From UBA9611 sp965237595 (lineage in GTDB: Bacteria; Chloroflexota; Dehalococcoidia; Lucifugimonadales; UBA3495), in the NCBI GenBank assembly GCA_965237595.1, contig CBDEFY010000006.1, positions 372,001 to 436,000 of the forward strand: a DNA stretch of 64,000 bases, read 5' to 3'. Positions 25,170-34,566 of this stretch are shown here, one piece after another (positions within the stretch are counted from its first letter, which is position 1; the number at the start of each line of letters is the position of its first letter). The position numbers and the translations under genes are program-made. The notes beneath the pieces are model-generated. The model was not told the origin of the DNA. It saw nothing but the letters and a program-made list of their open reading frames with translations, and did no database searches.

Positions 25170-28079
25170 TTAGGACAGCCCCTGGCGCACCAGGCCGGGA
25201 ACGCCGCCCAGGGCCTCATCCAATTTCTCGGGCTGCTTGCCACCGGCCTGGGCCATCTCGGGGCGGCCGCCCCCGCCTCCGCCCATGACCTTGGCGGTAT
25301 CCCGCGCGATGTTGCCAGCGTGGAGCCCCCGTTCCACCAGGTCGGGGGTGACCATGGTCACAAGCATCGGTCTGCCTTCGACCACTGCCCCCAGGGCCAC
25401 CACGACACTGCCCAGTTTGTCTCTGAGAAAGTCGCCCATCTCCCGCATGCCGTCGGCGCTGCTGGCAGAGGTCCGGCCGGCCACCACCTTTACGCCGTCA
25501 ACGTCCTGGACCTTTACCAAAAGTTCTTCGGCCTCGCCGCGCAGCGAGGTCTTCTGGAAACCCTCCAGTTGGCGGCGCAGGTCTTCGGTCTCTTGGATGA
25601 AGCTGTCCAGGCGGGCCTCCAGGTCGGCCACCGGCGTCTGCAATTTCTGCGAGATGGATTCCAGACGGTCGGACTGCTGCACGAATAGTTCTTCCGCAGC
25701 CCGGCCGGTCACCGCTTCGATCCGGCGCATGCCGCCGCCGATGCTGGACTCGCCCAGCACCACCAGGGTGCCCACCTGGCCGGTGGCGGAGACGTGGGTG
25801 CCGCCGCATACTTCAACACTGAACGCGTCATCTGTAAACGGGGCTCCGGGTGCCATAGTCACGACTCGTACCACGTCACCGTACCGGTCGCCGAAGAAGG
25901 CCAGCGCTCCCTCGCGGACCGCCTCGCTGTAGCTGGTCTCGTGGGACGTCACGCTCAGGTTGCCCCGCACCTTGTCGTTGGCCAGGGATTGTACCGACAG
26001 AAGCTCGTCTCTGGTCAGGGCGCTAACGTGGCTGAAGTCGAAGCGGAGCCGCTCCGGGGCCACCAGGGAACCGGCCTGACGGACGTGGAGGCCCAGCACC
26101 GAGCGCAGAGCGGCGTGCAGTATATGGGTGCCGCTGTGGTTCCGTGATGAGTCCAGGCGGCGCGCCTCCTCCACCGTAGCGGTCACCGGATCTCCAACCG
26201 AGATTTCCCCCTGTTGAACGGAGCCGCGCTGGACAATCAGACCCGCCACCGGGCTCTGCGTGTCCTCCACCGAGACGACGCCGTTGGGGCCGATGATGGT
26301 CCCCCGGTCGCCCAGTTGTCCACCGCCCTCGGCGTAGAACGGTGACTGGCTAATCACAACCTCCACCTGCTGGCCCTGGGCGGCATGGTCCACCGATTCC
26401 GCTCGTCCTGAGCCCGTCGAAGGGCTGACAAGAATGGCGGCGATGGTGGATTCCTGTTCAATCAGGTTGTAGCCCATGAACTCGCTGGCGCCGACGCCCA
26501 GGTCCGCGTAGGCGCCCTGCATCTCCATGCTGCCGGAGAACGAAGCCGAGGAGCGGGACTGCTCCCTCTGAGCTTCCATCTCCCGCTTGAAGCCCTCCAT
26601 GTCCACATCCAGATCGTGCTCCCTGGCAATCTCGGCGGTCAGCTCCGGAGGGAAACCGTAGGTGTCGTACAGAATAAATGTTTCGTTACCAGTGATGCGG
26701 TCTTTCAATTGTTCCGATGCCTGTTCAAAATTTCCGAATTGCGACATCAGTTGGATTAGCGACAAATGCGCTATTTCTCCACCGGTAGTCTCGTCTTCTC
26801 TATCAAGACTAGGCTCAGGCGGAACCAGGACAGCTCCCTGAGTATCCGAAGTCTTGCTCAGTTCTTCTCGGACATACGAACGATATTGAACCATCTCGTC
26901 GAGAATAACGATTCCGCGCTCAAAAGCCTCAGCGAACCGCTCCTCCTCAAGACCTATGACCCTCTGTATGAAATCATGATTTTCTGAAAGTTCTTTGTAT
27001 ACGGCGCTGAAGCGGGGAATGACCTCTTCCACCACCTGGGTCAGAAAGGGCTCATCCAGCCCCAGTTGGCGTCCGTAACGGATGGCCCGGCGGATGATCC
27101 GGCGGAGGACGTAGCCCCGGCCCTCGTTGCCGGGCACCACGCCGTCGCCGATCAGGAAGGAGGCCGCGCGGGCATGCTCGGCCACCACCCTCATGGCGTA
27201 GTCGGTTTCGGTATCCGAACCGTAGTTCTTGCCCATCAGTTGGGCGACCCGGTTGATGATGGGAACGAACAGATCGGTCTCGTAGATGTCGTTCTTGCCT
27301 TGGAGGATGACGGCCGCCCGTTCCAGGCCCATGCCGGTGTCCACAGATGGAGCGGGGAGCGGGGTGCGTTCGCCGGCCGGGTCCTGGTAATACTGCATGA
27401 ACACCAAGTTCCACAGCTCCACGAACCGCTCGCAGTCGCAGTTTGGATGACATCCCGTGATGGGCAGCGTTTCACCCGTTTCCAGTTCCTTCCGGAATTG
27501 CGCGGTCAAAACGTCCGGCGGCGCCATCTCACCGTTGCTGCATCCTTTTTCTTGGCCGCCGTCGTAGTGGACCTCGGAGCAGGGGCCGGTGGGTCCTTCA
27601 TTCCCGGCTGGGCCCCACCAGTTGTCCTTGTCGCCGTAGCGGTAGATGCGCTCCACCAGCACGCCGATCCGGTCCCGCCAGATGGCGTAGGCCTCCTCGT
27701 CGTCCAAGTGAATGGTGACGTAGATCCGGTCCGGGTCCAGATTGAAAAGCTCGGTGACCAACTCCCAGCAGAATCCCACGGCGCCCTCTTTGAAATAGTC
27801 GCCGATGCTGAAATTTCCCAGCATCTCAAAGAAGGTCAGGTGCTTGTGGTCGCCCACCTCGTCGATGTCGGTGGTGCGGAAGCTCTTCTGGCTGCTGGTG
27901 AGCCGCTTGGACGGGGGGGTCTGCTCGCCCATGAAGAAGGGCTTGAACGGCACCATGCCGGCGCTGGTGAACAAAAGGGTCGGGTCGCCAGCCGGAATCA
28001 ACGAGGCCGAGGGCATATGTTGGTGCCCCTTGCTCTCAAAAAACTTTATGAATGAGTCCCTGATCTGGTCGCCGTTCAT
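25170..28079 (-). CDS. alaS: alanyl-tRNA synthetase
   Basis: This is the class II synthetase that charges tRNA-Ala. From the ATG at 28079 (AAGGGA upstream) it is 969 residues, roughly 90 more than typical. It has motif 1 around SFRTTDIDEVGDHKHLTFFE, motif 2, the editing-domain zinc ligands (HSGTHILHAAL and EVCGGTHVSATG), and the C-terminal C-Ala domain ending in GGGGGGRPEMAQAGG. The extra length lies mainly between about residues 360 and 480, where the DNA is clearly more AT-rich (26650-27010), and includes a palindromic repeat translated in frame as SPSTGSGRAE. The longer frame upstream of 28079 is promoter and leader. Confidence 0.95.
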   Translation of the reverse strand: MNGDQIRDSFIKFFESKGHQHMPSASLIPAGDPTLLFTSAGMVPFKPFFMGEQTPPSKRLTSSQKSFRTTDIDEVGDHKHLTFFEMLGNFSIGDYFKEGAVGFCWELVTELFNLDPDRIYVTIHLDDEEAYAIWRDRIGVLVERIYRYGDKDNWWGPAGNEGPTGPCSEVHYDGGQEKGCSNGEMAPPDVLTAQFRKELETGETLPITGCHPNCDCERFVELWNLVFMQYYQDPAGERTPLPAPSVDTGMGLERAAVILQGKNDIYETDLFVPIINRVAQLMGKNYGSDTETDYAMRVVAEHARAASFLIGDGVVPGNEGRGYVLRRIIRRAIRYGRQLGLDEPFLTQVVEEVIPRFSAVYKELSENHDFIQRVIGLEEERFAEAFERGIVILDEMVQYRSYVREELSKTSDTQGAVLVPPEPSLDREDETTGGEIAHLSLIQLMSQFGNFEQASEQLKDRITGNETFILYDTYGFPPELTAEIAREHDLDVDMEGFKREMEAQREQSRSSASFSGSMEMQGAYADLGVGASEFMGYNLIEQESTIAAILVSPSTGSGRAESVDHAAQGQQVEVVISQSPFYAEGGGQLGDRGTIIGPNGVVSVEDTQSPVAGLIVQRGSVQQGEISVGDPVTATVEEARRLDSSRNHSGTHILHAALRSVLGLHVRQAGSLVAPERLRFDFSHVSALTRDELLSVQSLANDKVRGNLSVTSHETSYSEAVREGALAFFGDRYGDVVRVVTMAPGAPFTDDAFSVEVCGGTHVSATGQVGTLVVLGESSIGGGMRRIEAVTGRAAEELFVQQSDRLESISQKLQTPVADLEARLDSFIQETEDLRRQLEGFQKTSLRGEAEELLVKVQDVDGVKVVAGRTSASSADGMREMGDFLRDKLGSVVVALGAVVEGRPMLVTMVTPDLVERGLHAGNIARDTAKVMGGGGGGRPEMAQAGGKQPEKLDEALGGVPGLVRQGLS
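26400..26436. repeat. interspersed palindromic repeat inside alaS
   Basis: GTCCTGAGCCCGTCGAAGGGCTGAC within this span shares the core CCTGAGCCCG-CGAAGGG with a second copy at 40538-40554. AGCCC pairs with GGGCT to make a short hairpin. It sits in frame inside alaS, adding about ten residues to the synthetase. Confidence 0.65.
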
Positions 28080-28115
28080 CGATTCCCTTATGATTTTTCC
28101 GTGTGAATTACGATT

Positions 28116-28139
28116 GCCCTGCCGGTAAAAATGCAGGGC
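28116..28139 (-). promoter_or_regulatory. hairpin in the alaS leader
   Basis: GCCCTGC pairs with GCAGGGC across a ten-base A-rich loop in the 5' leader, 37 bases upstream of the alaS start. It lacks the features of a T-box. It may be a simple structural or attenuating element. Confidence 0.4.
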
Positions 28140-28178
28140 CACCGTTACGAATTTCGCTGCTTGCGCTGCCTGATTTGA

Positions 28179-28207
28179 ATTGTATTTGACCCGGCATAGG
28201 CAGTCAA
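28179..28207 (-). promoter_or_regulatory. sigma-70-type promoter for alaS
   Basis: On the minus strand TTGACT (28207-28202) and TACAAT (28184-28179) are 17 bases apart, each one mismatch from consensus. Transcription would start near 28172 and give a leader of about 93 bases before the alaS ATG. Confidence 0.72.
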
Positions 28208-28381
28208 CGGCTATGACCGCTGCCCGGAAGGTTCTTGGCGTCCCAGGGCCAGCCGGAAAGAAATGCTCTGATGTTGCCATAATCTTCCTTGACCCGCCCT
28301 GTTGACCACCGTAGAATCTGATTGATGGACGCGAATTTTCGGACCCAAACCGCGTCCACTGTCGGTTGGTAGGAGGTGTTG

Positions 28382-28636
28382 ATGGACTCCAGCATTATCG
28401 GCAAGATTGAAAAGGCCAGGCAGTACGCAGAACAGAAGGACCGGGTGAACATCACAAGTTTCGCCGCCACATTCCAGGGCAACCACGACCAGTACGATGT
28501 CCGGTTCGAAAACGGCGCCTGGCGTTGCGAATGCCACTTCTTCGCCACCAGGGAGATTTGCAGCCACACCATGGCCCTGCAGCGGATTCTGGACGAAATG
28601 CTGACCAAACAACCCGAGCAGGTGTCCACCACCTAG
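28382..28636 (+). CDS. small SWIM zinc-finger protein
   Basis: This 84-residue protein has the SWIM pattern C-x-C-x(n)-C-x-H in the segment CECHFFATREICSHTMALQ (about 51-69), preceded by a beta region (YDVRFENGAWR). SWIM domains bind DNA or protein and are usually parts of larger proteins; standalone versions of this size occur in Chloroflexi-like genomes. The ATG at 28382 follows AGGAGG with a five-base gap. A strong terminator follows 40 bases after the stop. Confidence 0.75.
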   Translation: MDSSIIGKIEKARQYAEQKDRVNITSFAATFQGNHDQYDVRFENGAWRCECHFFATREICSHTMALQRILDEMLTKQPEQVSTT

Positions 28637-28675
28637 GACCCCCCAATATCGGACCGCGCGACGAAACTTTAGGGC

Positions 28676-28711
28676 AAAAAGGGCCTCCGCAACTTTGCGG
28701 AGGCCCTTTTG
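28676..28711 (+). terminator. intrinsic terminator after the SWIM gene
   Basis: GGGCCTCCGCAA pairs perfectly with TTGCGGAGGCCC around a short loop, flanked by AAAAA on the left and TTTT on the right. It can stop transcription in both directions. Confidence 0.92.
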
Positions 28712-28844
28712 ATTGGGGTACCTGAAACCCATCAATTTCGCAGCGGCAATCTAGCTAAGAGTGATACACTCACGCCGGTCCGAGCCGCCCACTCCTTGGG
28801 CGCTGCCAGGCCCTTTGGAAGCCGTGGACAGTTAATCCATAGAT

Positions 28845-30167
28845 TTGCACCAACCGCCCGAAAATACAACGCCGGTGGAGCGGAGCCGCTTTAAGATCCC
28901 GCCTGCCCTCCATTATCCGGCCTACCGGGCTTATTGGTTGGGCCTGCTGGCGTCAGTCAGCGGATTCCAGATGTTCCGGGTGGGACAGGGTTGGTTGATC
29001 TACGAGATTACCGGCTCTCCATGGTCCCTGGGCTTGGTGGGAGCGGCCAACGCCATCCCGGCCATATTCTTCAACCTCTTCGGCGGCGTTTTTGCGGACC
29101 GCTGGGACAAACGCCGCCTGATTATTTTCACCCAACTCACCACTGGCAGTCTCATCTTTCTTCTGGCCACGCTCACCCTCTTAGGCTGGGTCGAGAGTTG
29201 GCATGTCTTGGTGATTGCCTTTCTGGCCGGCGGGGTGGAGGCGTTCGACAATCCGGCCCGCCAGGCCCTATATCCCCACCTCATCGACCGAGGGGTAATG
29301 ATGAGCGCGGTGGCGATGAACTCAGTTATCTGGCAGGGCACACGGATCATCGCACCAGGGATAGCCGGTTTTATCATCGACCTAATCAACACCGAGTCGG
29401 CCTTCTACATATCGGGGGTGGGATTTATAATTCTGGCGGTCGTGATGGCGCGCCTCAAGATCCCGCCCATTCCCCGGGGTGCGCTGGGCAATCCGATCCA
29501 GGACATCAAGGAGGGTCTGAAATTCATCAAGGTCAATTCCATTTTTTCCTTCCTGATGGGCATGACCTTCTTCAACAGCTTCTTCGGCACGGCTTACGTC
29601 ATTCTGATGCCCATATTCGCCGTGGACATCCTGGCCGTGGGCGCCAAGGGCCAGGGCCTGCTCTTGGGGATCTCCGGGGCGGGCGCCCTGCTCAACACTC
29701 TGTACATTGGCGCCCGGGGGAGCGTGCCCAACCGTGGTCTGGCAATCATCGGCGGGGCGGTGCTGTTCGGCCTGACGGTGGCGGCTTTCGCACTGACCGC
29801 CGAGTACGTGGGCTCGTTCGCCTTGGTAATGGCATTGATGTTCTTCATGGGAATCTTTAATTCGTTGTCTAACATCGCCATCCAAAGTTCCCTGCAGATA
29901 ATGGTGCCGGACCGGATGAGGGGAAGGGTCATGGGGTTCTACGGAATGACTTGGAGCATCAGGCCCCTTGGCGCGTTGCAGGCCAGCGCATTAACCAGTG
30001 TATTGACCGCGCCCATCGCCATCGCCATCGGAGGTCTGGCGGTAGTCCTCTTCGCCCTGGGTCCAGCCGCAGTCAACTCCAAGGTACGGAATCTGGGCAG
30101 CAATCTGTCGCCGGTGGAGGATGAGGCCACCGAGGTTGAGGGTCCCGCCCCTGCCGAGGCCCGTTGA
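28845..30167 (+). CDS. MFS transporter (EntS-like)
   Basis: This is a 440-residue inner-membrane carrier with about 12 hydrophobic helices. The MFS loop motif FGGVFADRWDKRRLI lies between helices 2 and 3 (about 80-94) and a related GARGSVPNRG loop lies in the second half. The fold and the sequence FDNPARQALYPHLI match the MFS_3 group that exports enterobactin-like compounds or drugs. No siderophore genes are near, so the substrate is open. The TTG start at 28845 has no good ribosome binding site; the GTG at 28875 is an alternative. Confidence 0.85.
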   Translation: MHQPPENTTPVERSRFKIPPALHYPAYRAYWLGLLASVSGFQMFRVGQGWLIYEITGSPWSLGLVGAANAIPAIFFNLFGGVFADRWDKRRLIIFTQLTTGSLIFLLATLTLLGWVESWHVLVIAFLAGGVEAFDNPARQALYPHLIDRGVMMSAVAMNSVIWQGTRIIAPGIAGFIIDLINTESAFYISGVGFIILAVVMARLKIPPIPRGALGNPIQDIKEGLKFIKVNSIFSFLMGMTFFNSFFGTAYVILMPIFAVDILAVGAKGQGLLLGISGAGALLNTLYIGARGSVPNRGLAIIGGAVLFGLTVAAFALTAEYVGSFALVMALMFFMGIFNSLSNIAIQSSLQIMVPDRMRGRVMGFYGMTWSIRPLGALQASALTSVLTAPIAIAIGGLAVVLFALGPAAVNSKVRNLGSNLSPVEDEATEVEGPAPAEAR

Positions 30168-30355
30168 CATCAAACCATGGGCCTATTACACTCCCTTGTA
30201 GCCCAACTTAATAGTAAGATTTACCGTAGTTTTTTACAGATTTTTATAGAATTTATCGCCTCACCCCACGGACCGACCAAGGGGTGAAACCGGTGGCGGG
30301 CATCCTCTCCGAGTCGTAAGGTCCATTTGCAAGGCCCAGAATACCGGGAGAAAAC

Positions 30356-31648
30356 TTGGAATTTCTAGTCGTCGGACTAAACCACCGGACCGCGCCCGTT
30401 GAGGTCCGGGAGCAACTCTCCCTGAACAAGGAGCAGCTCCCCGACGCCCTCAGCGCCATGAACGACCACGGCGCGCCCGGCGTTATCCTGTCGACCTGCA
30501 ACCGCTCCGAGTTCTACACCCTCGACTCACCCACAAACGGCAACACCCCCGACCCCGAGGCCGGGGCCGACCAAGTGAAGCGATTCCTGGTCGAGAAGTT
30601 CGGCATCTCCCTGCTGGACGTTGACCGTTATCTCTACGTCTACCGGGGCTACGAGTGCATCCACCACCTGTTCCGCGTGGCCTCCAGTCTGGACTCGATG
30701 ATCCTGGGTGAAGAACAGATAATCGGCCAGGTGCGGGACGCCTACGAGGCCGCGACCAGGGCCGGCACCGCCCAGGGACCTCTGGCCCAGCTATTTCAGC
30801 AGGCCCTGCGGGTGGGACGAAGAGTCAGGCGCGAGACCGGCATAAGCAGGAACGCCCTCTCGGTGAGCCGGGCCTGCGTTGAGATGGCCAAGTCGGTGCT
30901 GGGCGATTTGTCCAACCGCCGGGTCCTGGTGGTGGGCGCTGGGGAAGCCGGTGAACTGGCCGCCGAGGTGCTGAGCCTCTCCGGAGTGGGCGACATCACC
31001 GTAACCAACCGCACCTTCCAACGGGCGGAGGAGCTGGCTGCCAACCTGTCCGCCCTAGCCATACCCTTCGATGGCATGCCCAAGGCTCTGCGGGAATCGG
31101 ACATCGTCATCGGCTGCACCGGCTCTCCGGGATACGTGCTGCAGGCGGGCCTGATTGGCGACGCCATGTCCGCGCGCGCGGACCGGCCGCTCTTCCTCAT
31201 CGACATCGCCGTGCCCAGGGACATCGATCCCGAAGCCGCCCAGGTGCAAAACGTTTTTTTGAACGACGTCGACGACCTGGAATCGGCGTCCCAGGCCAGC
31301 CGGGAGGAGAAGGCCAAGGAGGCCGGATGGGCCGAGGAACTGGCCACCGGCGAGGCCCAGCAGTTCCGGCAGTGGTGCCTGGACCTGGAAGCCCTGCCCA
31401 CGGTGATTGAGCTGCGCAACCGTGCCGACCAGGTACGCTCCTCAGAACTGCGCAAGACCATGCGGAAGCTGGACGGAAAACTGGACGCCGAAGCCCTGGA
31501 GTCACTCGATGCCATGACCAGGGCCATCGTCAACAAACTGCTCCACGACCCGACGATGTTCTTGAAAGAGCGTAAAGGCCCGGAAGAGCTGCAGGTCGCC
31601 AGGGAGATCTTCCGTCTGAGTGAAGAAGGCCGCACGAACCCCGATTAA
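30356..31648 (+). CDS. hemA: glutamyl-tRNA reductase
   Basis: This cytosolic NADPH enzyme makes glutamate-1-semialdehyde from charged tRNA-Glu, the first committed step of C5 tetrapyrrole synthesis. The 430-residue protein has the N-terminal catalytic motif VILSTCNRSEFYTL (about 44-57) with the active Cys, the SLDSMILGEEQIIGQV motif (about 114-129), the NADPH-binding VLVVGAGEAGELAAEVLS (about 187-204) and a C-terminal dimerisation helix. A TTG start at 30356 has GGGAG upstream. It begins the run of corrin genes, which it supplies with precursor. Confidence 0.95.
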   Translation: MEFLVVGLNHRTAPVEVREQLSLNKEQLPDALSAMNDHGAPGVILSTCNRSEFYTLDSPTNGNTPDPEAGADQVKRFLVEKFGISLLDVDRYLYVYRGYECIHHLFRVASSLDSMILGEEQIIGQVRDAYEAATRAGTAQGPLAQLFQQALRVGRRVRRETGISRNALSVSRACVEMAKSVLGDLSNRRVLVVGAGEAGELAAEVLSLSGVGDITVTNRTFQRAEELAANLSALAIPFDGMPKALRESDIVIGCTGSPGYVLQAGLIGDAMSARADRPLFLIDIAVPRDIDPEAAQVQNVFLNDVDDLESASQASREEKAKEAGWAEELATGEAQQFRQWCLDLEALPTVIELRNRADQVRSSELRKTMRKLDGKLDAEALESLDAMTRAIVNKLLHDPTMFLKERKGPEELQVAREIFRLSEEGRTNPD

Positions 31649-31754
31649 CTCCCGGTTAGCCGCCTCGGCCCTCTCGCCATCCATTACCGGCGCTCCCGCT
31701 GCCCTCACCCTGTGAAACCGGCTATAATAACTCACCGGTATTATCGGTATTGAT

Positions 31755-32405
31755 GTGTCATTAGTCGAAAAATACGCTCTCCTCCCAGAGGAAATTGACC
31801 GCCGCAGCATCGAGGTTGTCGAAGCCAGCCTGCCCCAGTTGGTCGGCCTTACCCCCGAGGAACGGTACGTGGTGTGCCGCATCGTGCGGGCGGAAGGCGA
31901 CCCGGAGATTGCCAAGGCGGTGGGGTTCAGTCCCGGCGCGGTTGAGCGCGGCATAGCTGCCATAACGGCCAAGGCCGACGTGGTCACCGATGTTCGCATG
32001 GTTGAGGTCGGCATATCCAAGGCACTGCTTAGTAAGGGCGGCCTCACCACCCGCTGCCAGATCGACAGTCCCAACACCGCCGAACGGGCCAAATCCGACG
32101 GCACCACCCGTTCAGTAGCCGCCATCCGAGAACTGACGCCCCACCTGAACGGGTCCATCGCCGTGGTCGGCAACGCCCCCACCGCTCTTCTAGCCCTTCT
32201 TGATGTTGTCAAAGAAGGCCGGGCGTTGCCCGCGCTGGTCATCGGCATGCCGGTTGGCTTCATCGCCTGCGCCGAGTCCAAAACCGAACTGGCCAAGGCT
32301 GCCGTACCCTACATCTCCATTTGGGAACGGCGCGGCGGCAGTTCGGCGGCGGCGGCCACGGTTAACGCCCTGCTGGGACTGGCGCTGCAAGAGGTGGCCC
32401 TGTGA
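31755..32405 (+). CDS. cbiC: precorrin-8X / cobalt-precorrin-8 methylmutase
   Basis: This 216-residue enzyme moves a methyl group from C11 to C12 to give hydrogenobyrinate or cobyrinate. It shows the catalytic-His region replaced by a C-terminal motif set: VGNAPTALLALLD (about 137-149), PALVIGMPVGFIACAESK (about 158-175) and ISIWERRGGSSAAAA (about 188-202). A TATAAT at 31723-31728 lies just upstream with no good -35 box. It uses a GTG start and its stop overlaps the next gene (GTGA). Confidence 0.9.
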   Translation: MSLVEKYALLPEEIDRRSIEVVEASLPQLVGLTPEERYVVCRIVRAEGDPEIAKAVGFSPGAVERGIAAITAKADVVTDVRMVEVGISKALLSKGGLTTRCQIDSPNTAERAKSDGTTRSVAAIRELTPHLNGSIAVVGNAPTALLALLDVVKEGRALPALVIGMPVGFIACAESKTELAKAAVPYISIWERRGGSSAAAATVNALLGLALQEVAL

Positions 32406-33310
32406 GCGAGATGAATAACGGCAAGGACGGCTGGGGAGTGGTGCTTCTGGGCCACGGCAGCCAACGGGGCACCAGCAAAGCCGAGTGTTCTTGCTCCTGG
32501 GTCCAGCCGACCCCGTCAGGCATTCCGTCTGATACCCCCATTTGGTGCCAAGACTGCCCCAGCACCCCCGACGGTCTACGCCAGGCGGCCAACCGGCTAC
32601 GGGGTATGCTGGAGATAGACCAGTCCCAGATGATTCTCTCCTGCCTGGAGTTCATCGAGCCCTTCCCCTCCGAAGCGGTCCAGATCTTGGACCAAAGGGG
32701 ATTTCATCAGGTGGTGGTGGCGCCTTTTCTGTTGGGAAACGGAAAGCACGCCACCTTGGAGATGACCGAGGTCATTGACGAAATCCGCGGCCAATTACCC
32801 GGAGTCCAGTTGCATTTGGCCGACGGTCTGGGCGCGGACCCCAATCTGGCCGACTTGGTGGTCCAGCGAGTACAGGAACTGGAAGAGTCGACGGAGCCCG
32901 CGTCAATACAGCCCGTGGCGGGCCGCCGGGGTATCCTGCTGGTCAAAGCAGGTACCAAGACCGAATACGACGACTGTGTCTGGCTGGAAGACCTGGGCCA
33001 ACTCGTTGAGGGCCGGTTGGGGACCGGCTACGCCGTGGCGGTGGCCCAGTCTCATTACGGCGACCCCACCATGGACGCGGCCGCAGCCAAACTGGTGGAT
33101 ATACGCCAGGTCTCGTCCATCATGTGTGTTCCCTATATCTTCTTTCCGGGCATCATCCTCCAGCGCAACGTCATCGGCGGCATGGAGCTGATCAAAGAGC
33201 GTTACCCCCACATCGCCATGTCGGTGACCCCTCCCCTGGGAGTGGACGACAGAATCATGGCCATCACCGCCGACCGGGTGCGTCAAGTCTGGCGTCAGGC
33301 GGCACAATGA
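32402..33310 (+). CDS. cbiX: CbiX-like sirohydrochlorin chelatase with Cys-rich insert
   Basis: This 302-residue protein has two chelatase-like halves. The first has the metal-binding His in VVLLGHGSQRG (His 18) and VVVAPFLLGNGKHATLE (about 101-117). The second begins LLVKAGTKTEYDD, where the expected His-Gly is replaced, and includes CVPYIFFPGIILQRN. Right after the first His is an insert with CxC at 29/31 and CxxC at 49/52, a possible metal or Fe-S site. It most likely inserts Co2+ into sirohydrochlorin for the anaerobic pathway. It overlaps both neighbours by four bases. Confidence 0.85.
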   Translation: MSEMNNGKDGWGVVLLGHGSQRGTSKAECSCSWVQPTPSGIPSDTPIWCQDCPSTPDGLRQAANRLRGMLEIDQSQMILSCLEFIEPFPSEAVQILDQRGFHQVVVAPFLLGNGKHATLEMTEVIDEIRGQLPGVQLHLADGLGADPNLADLVVQRVQELEESTEPASIQPVAGRRGILLVKAGTKTEYDDCVWLEDLGQLVEGRLGTGYAVAVAQSHYGDPTMDAAAAKLVDIRQVSSIMCVPYIFFPGIILQRNVIGGMELIKERYPHIAMSVTPPLGVDDRIMAITADRVRQVWRQAAQ

Positions 33311-34566
33311 GTCCTACCAGCCACAACGAAGGCACCGGCAATGGAGCGACCGAGAGCGATTACAGCCGGCAGACAGTGCGGGGCAAGGGCATGCGCACCG
33401 GGTACACCACCGGCTCCTGCGCCGCCGCCGCATCCAAGGCGGCCGTCACGGCCCTGCTGACCGGAATCCCCGTGGACCAGGTGACCATTCACCTCCCCAT
33501 CGGCCGGGACGCCGATTTCAAGATGAACCGCTGTGAGTGGATCGATGGAGCACCGGGAGGCCGGACGCCGGGCAGCGAAAAGGTTCTATGCTCGGTCATC
33601 AAGGACGGAGGAGACGACCCCGACGCCACCCACGGCGCCGAGATCTGCTCCACAGTTTCCATTGACCCGGACACCGGAGAGGCCGTCACTATCAAGGGTG
33701 GCAAAGGCGTCGGCACGGTGACCCTCCCCGGCACCGGTATCCCGGTGGGCGAACCGGCGGTGACCCGCGTGCCGCGGCGGATGATTACCGAGTCGGTCCT
33801 AGAAGCCGCCAAGGCGCACGGACTGGAGCCCGGCAAGGGCATCATCGTCGAACTCTCAGTGCCCACCGGCGAAGAGGTAGCCCTTAAGACCACCAACGCC
33901 CGGCTGGGTGTTCTGGGCGGAATCTCCATCCTGGGCAGCACCGGGGTGGTCCAGCCATATTCCACCGCCGCTTGGCGGGCCAGCGTGACCCTGGCCATCG
34001 ATGTGGCCGCCACCAACCAACTGTCCCACTTGGTCCTTTCCACGGGCACCCGGAGCGAGGCCTTCGCCAAGAATCACCTAGACCTGCCTGAGATGGCCTA
34101 CGTGGAGGCTGGCATTTTCAGTGGCCCGGCTCTCAAACGGTGCGTATTGCGGGGGATCGAACGAGCCACCCACGTCGGCATGGTGGGCAAGTTCTCCAAG
34201 ATGGCCATGGGGTATTTCGTAACCCACGTCGCGGGGAACAAGGTGGACACCGGTTTCCTGGCCGGTCTGGCCGGACAAGGCGGTGCGTCCAAGAAGTTGC
34301 AGAAAGAAATGGCCGCGGCCAGCTCCGGCCGCCATTTCGGCGAGCTAGCCCTGGCCAACAACCAACTCTCGGTCTTCACCCTGATGAGTCAGATGGTCTG
34401 CGACGAGAGCCACAAGCTGCTGGGAGACGACGCCAGCAAGCTGATTGTCGACGCCATGTGCTTCGACTTCGACGGTGCGCTCTTGGGCTATGCTTCAACT
34501 TCGCCCGACGGCATCCCGTTAATCTCCCCCTCGGTCTCACCTTCTGGGGCGTCCCCAAGTGGTTAA
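33307..34566 (+). CDS. cbiD: cobalt-precorrin-5B C1-methyltransferase CbiD
   Basis: This is the anaerobic-pathway C1 methylase, 419 residues from the ATG at 33307 (ATGA overlap with cbiX). It has the N-terminal signature MRTGYTTGSCAAAASKAA (about 29-46), a middle GVGTVTLPGTGIPVGEPAV segment (about 137-155) and a TARLGVLGGISILGSTG-like stretch (about 195-212). The Ser/Pro-rich C-terminus is longer than usual. The open frame upstream of 33307 is shadow of cbiX. CbiD presence marks the oxygen-independent cobalamin route. Confidence 0.95.
   Translation: MSPTSHNEGTGNGATESDYSRQTVRGKGMRTGYTTGSCAAAASKAAVTALLTGIPVDQVTIHLPIGRDADFKMNRCEWIDGAPGGRTPGSEKVLCSVIKDGGDDPDATHGAEICSTVSIDPDTGEAVTIKGGKGVGTVTLPGTGIPVGEPAVTRVPRRMITESVLEAAKAHGLEPGKGIIVELSVPTGEEVALKTTNARLGVLGGISILGSTGVVQPYSTAAWRASVTLAIDVAATNQLSHLVLSTGTRSEAFAKNHLDLPEMAYVEAGIFSGPALKRCVLRGIERATHVGMVGKFSKMAMGYFVTHVAGNKVDTGFLAGLAGQGGASKKLQKEMAAASSGRHFGELALANNQLSVFTLMSQMVCDESHKLLGDDASKLIVDAMCFDFDGALLGYASTSPDGIPLISPSVSPSGASPSG

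Noticed and set aside
31649..31754. Cobalamin riboswitch before the corrin operon
   Set aside because: The gap is only 106 bases and lacks the conserved B12-box-like sequence; the gap before hemA lacks it too.
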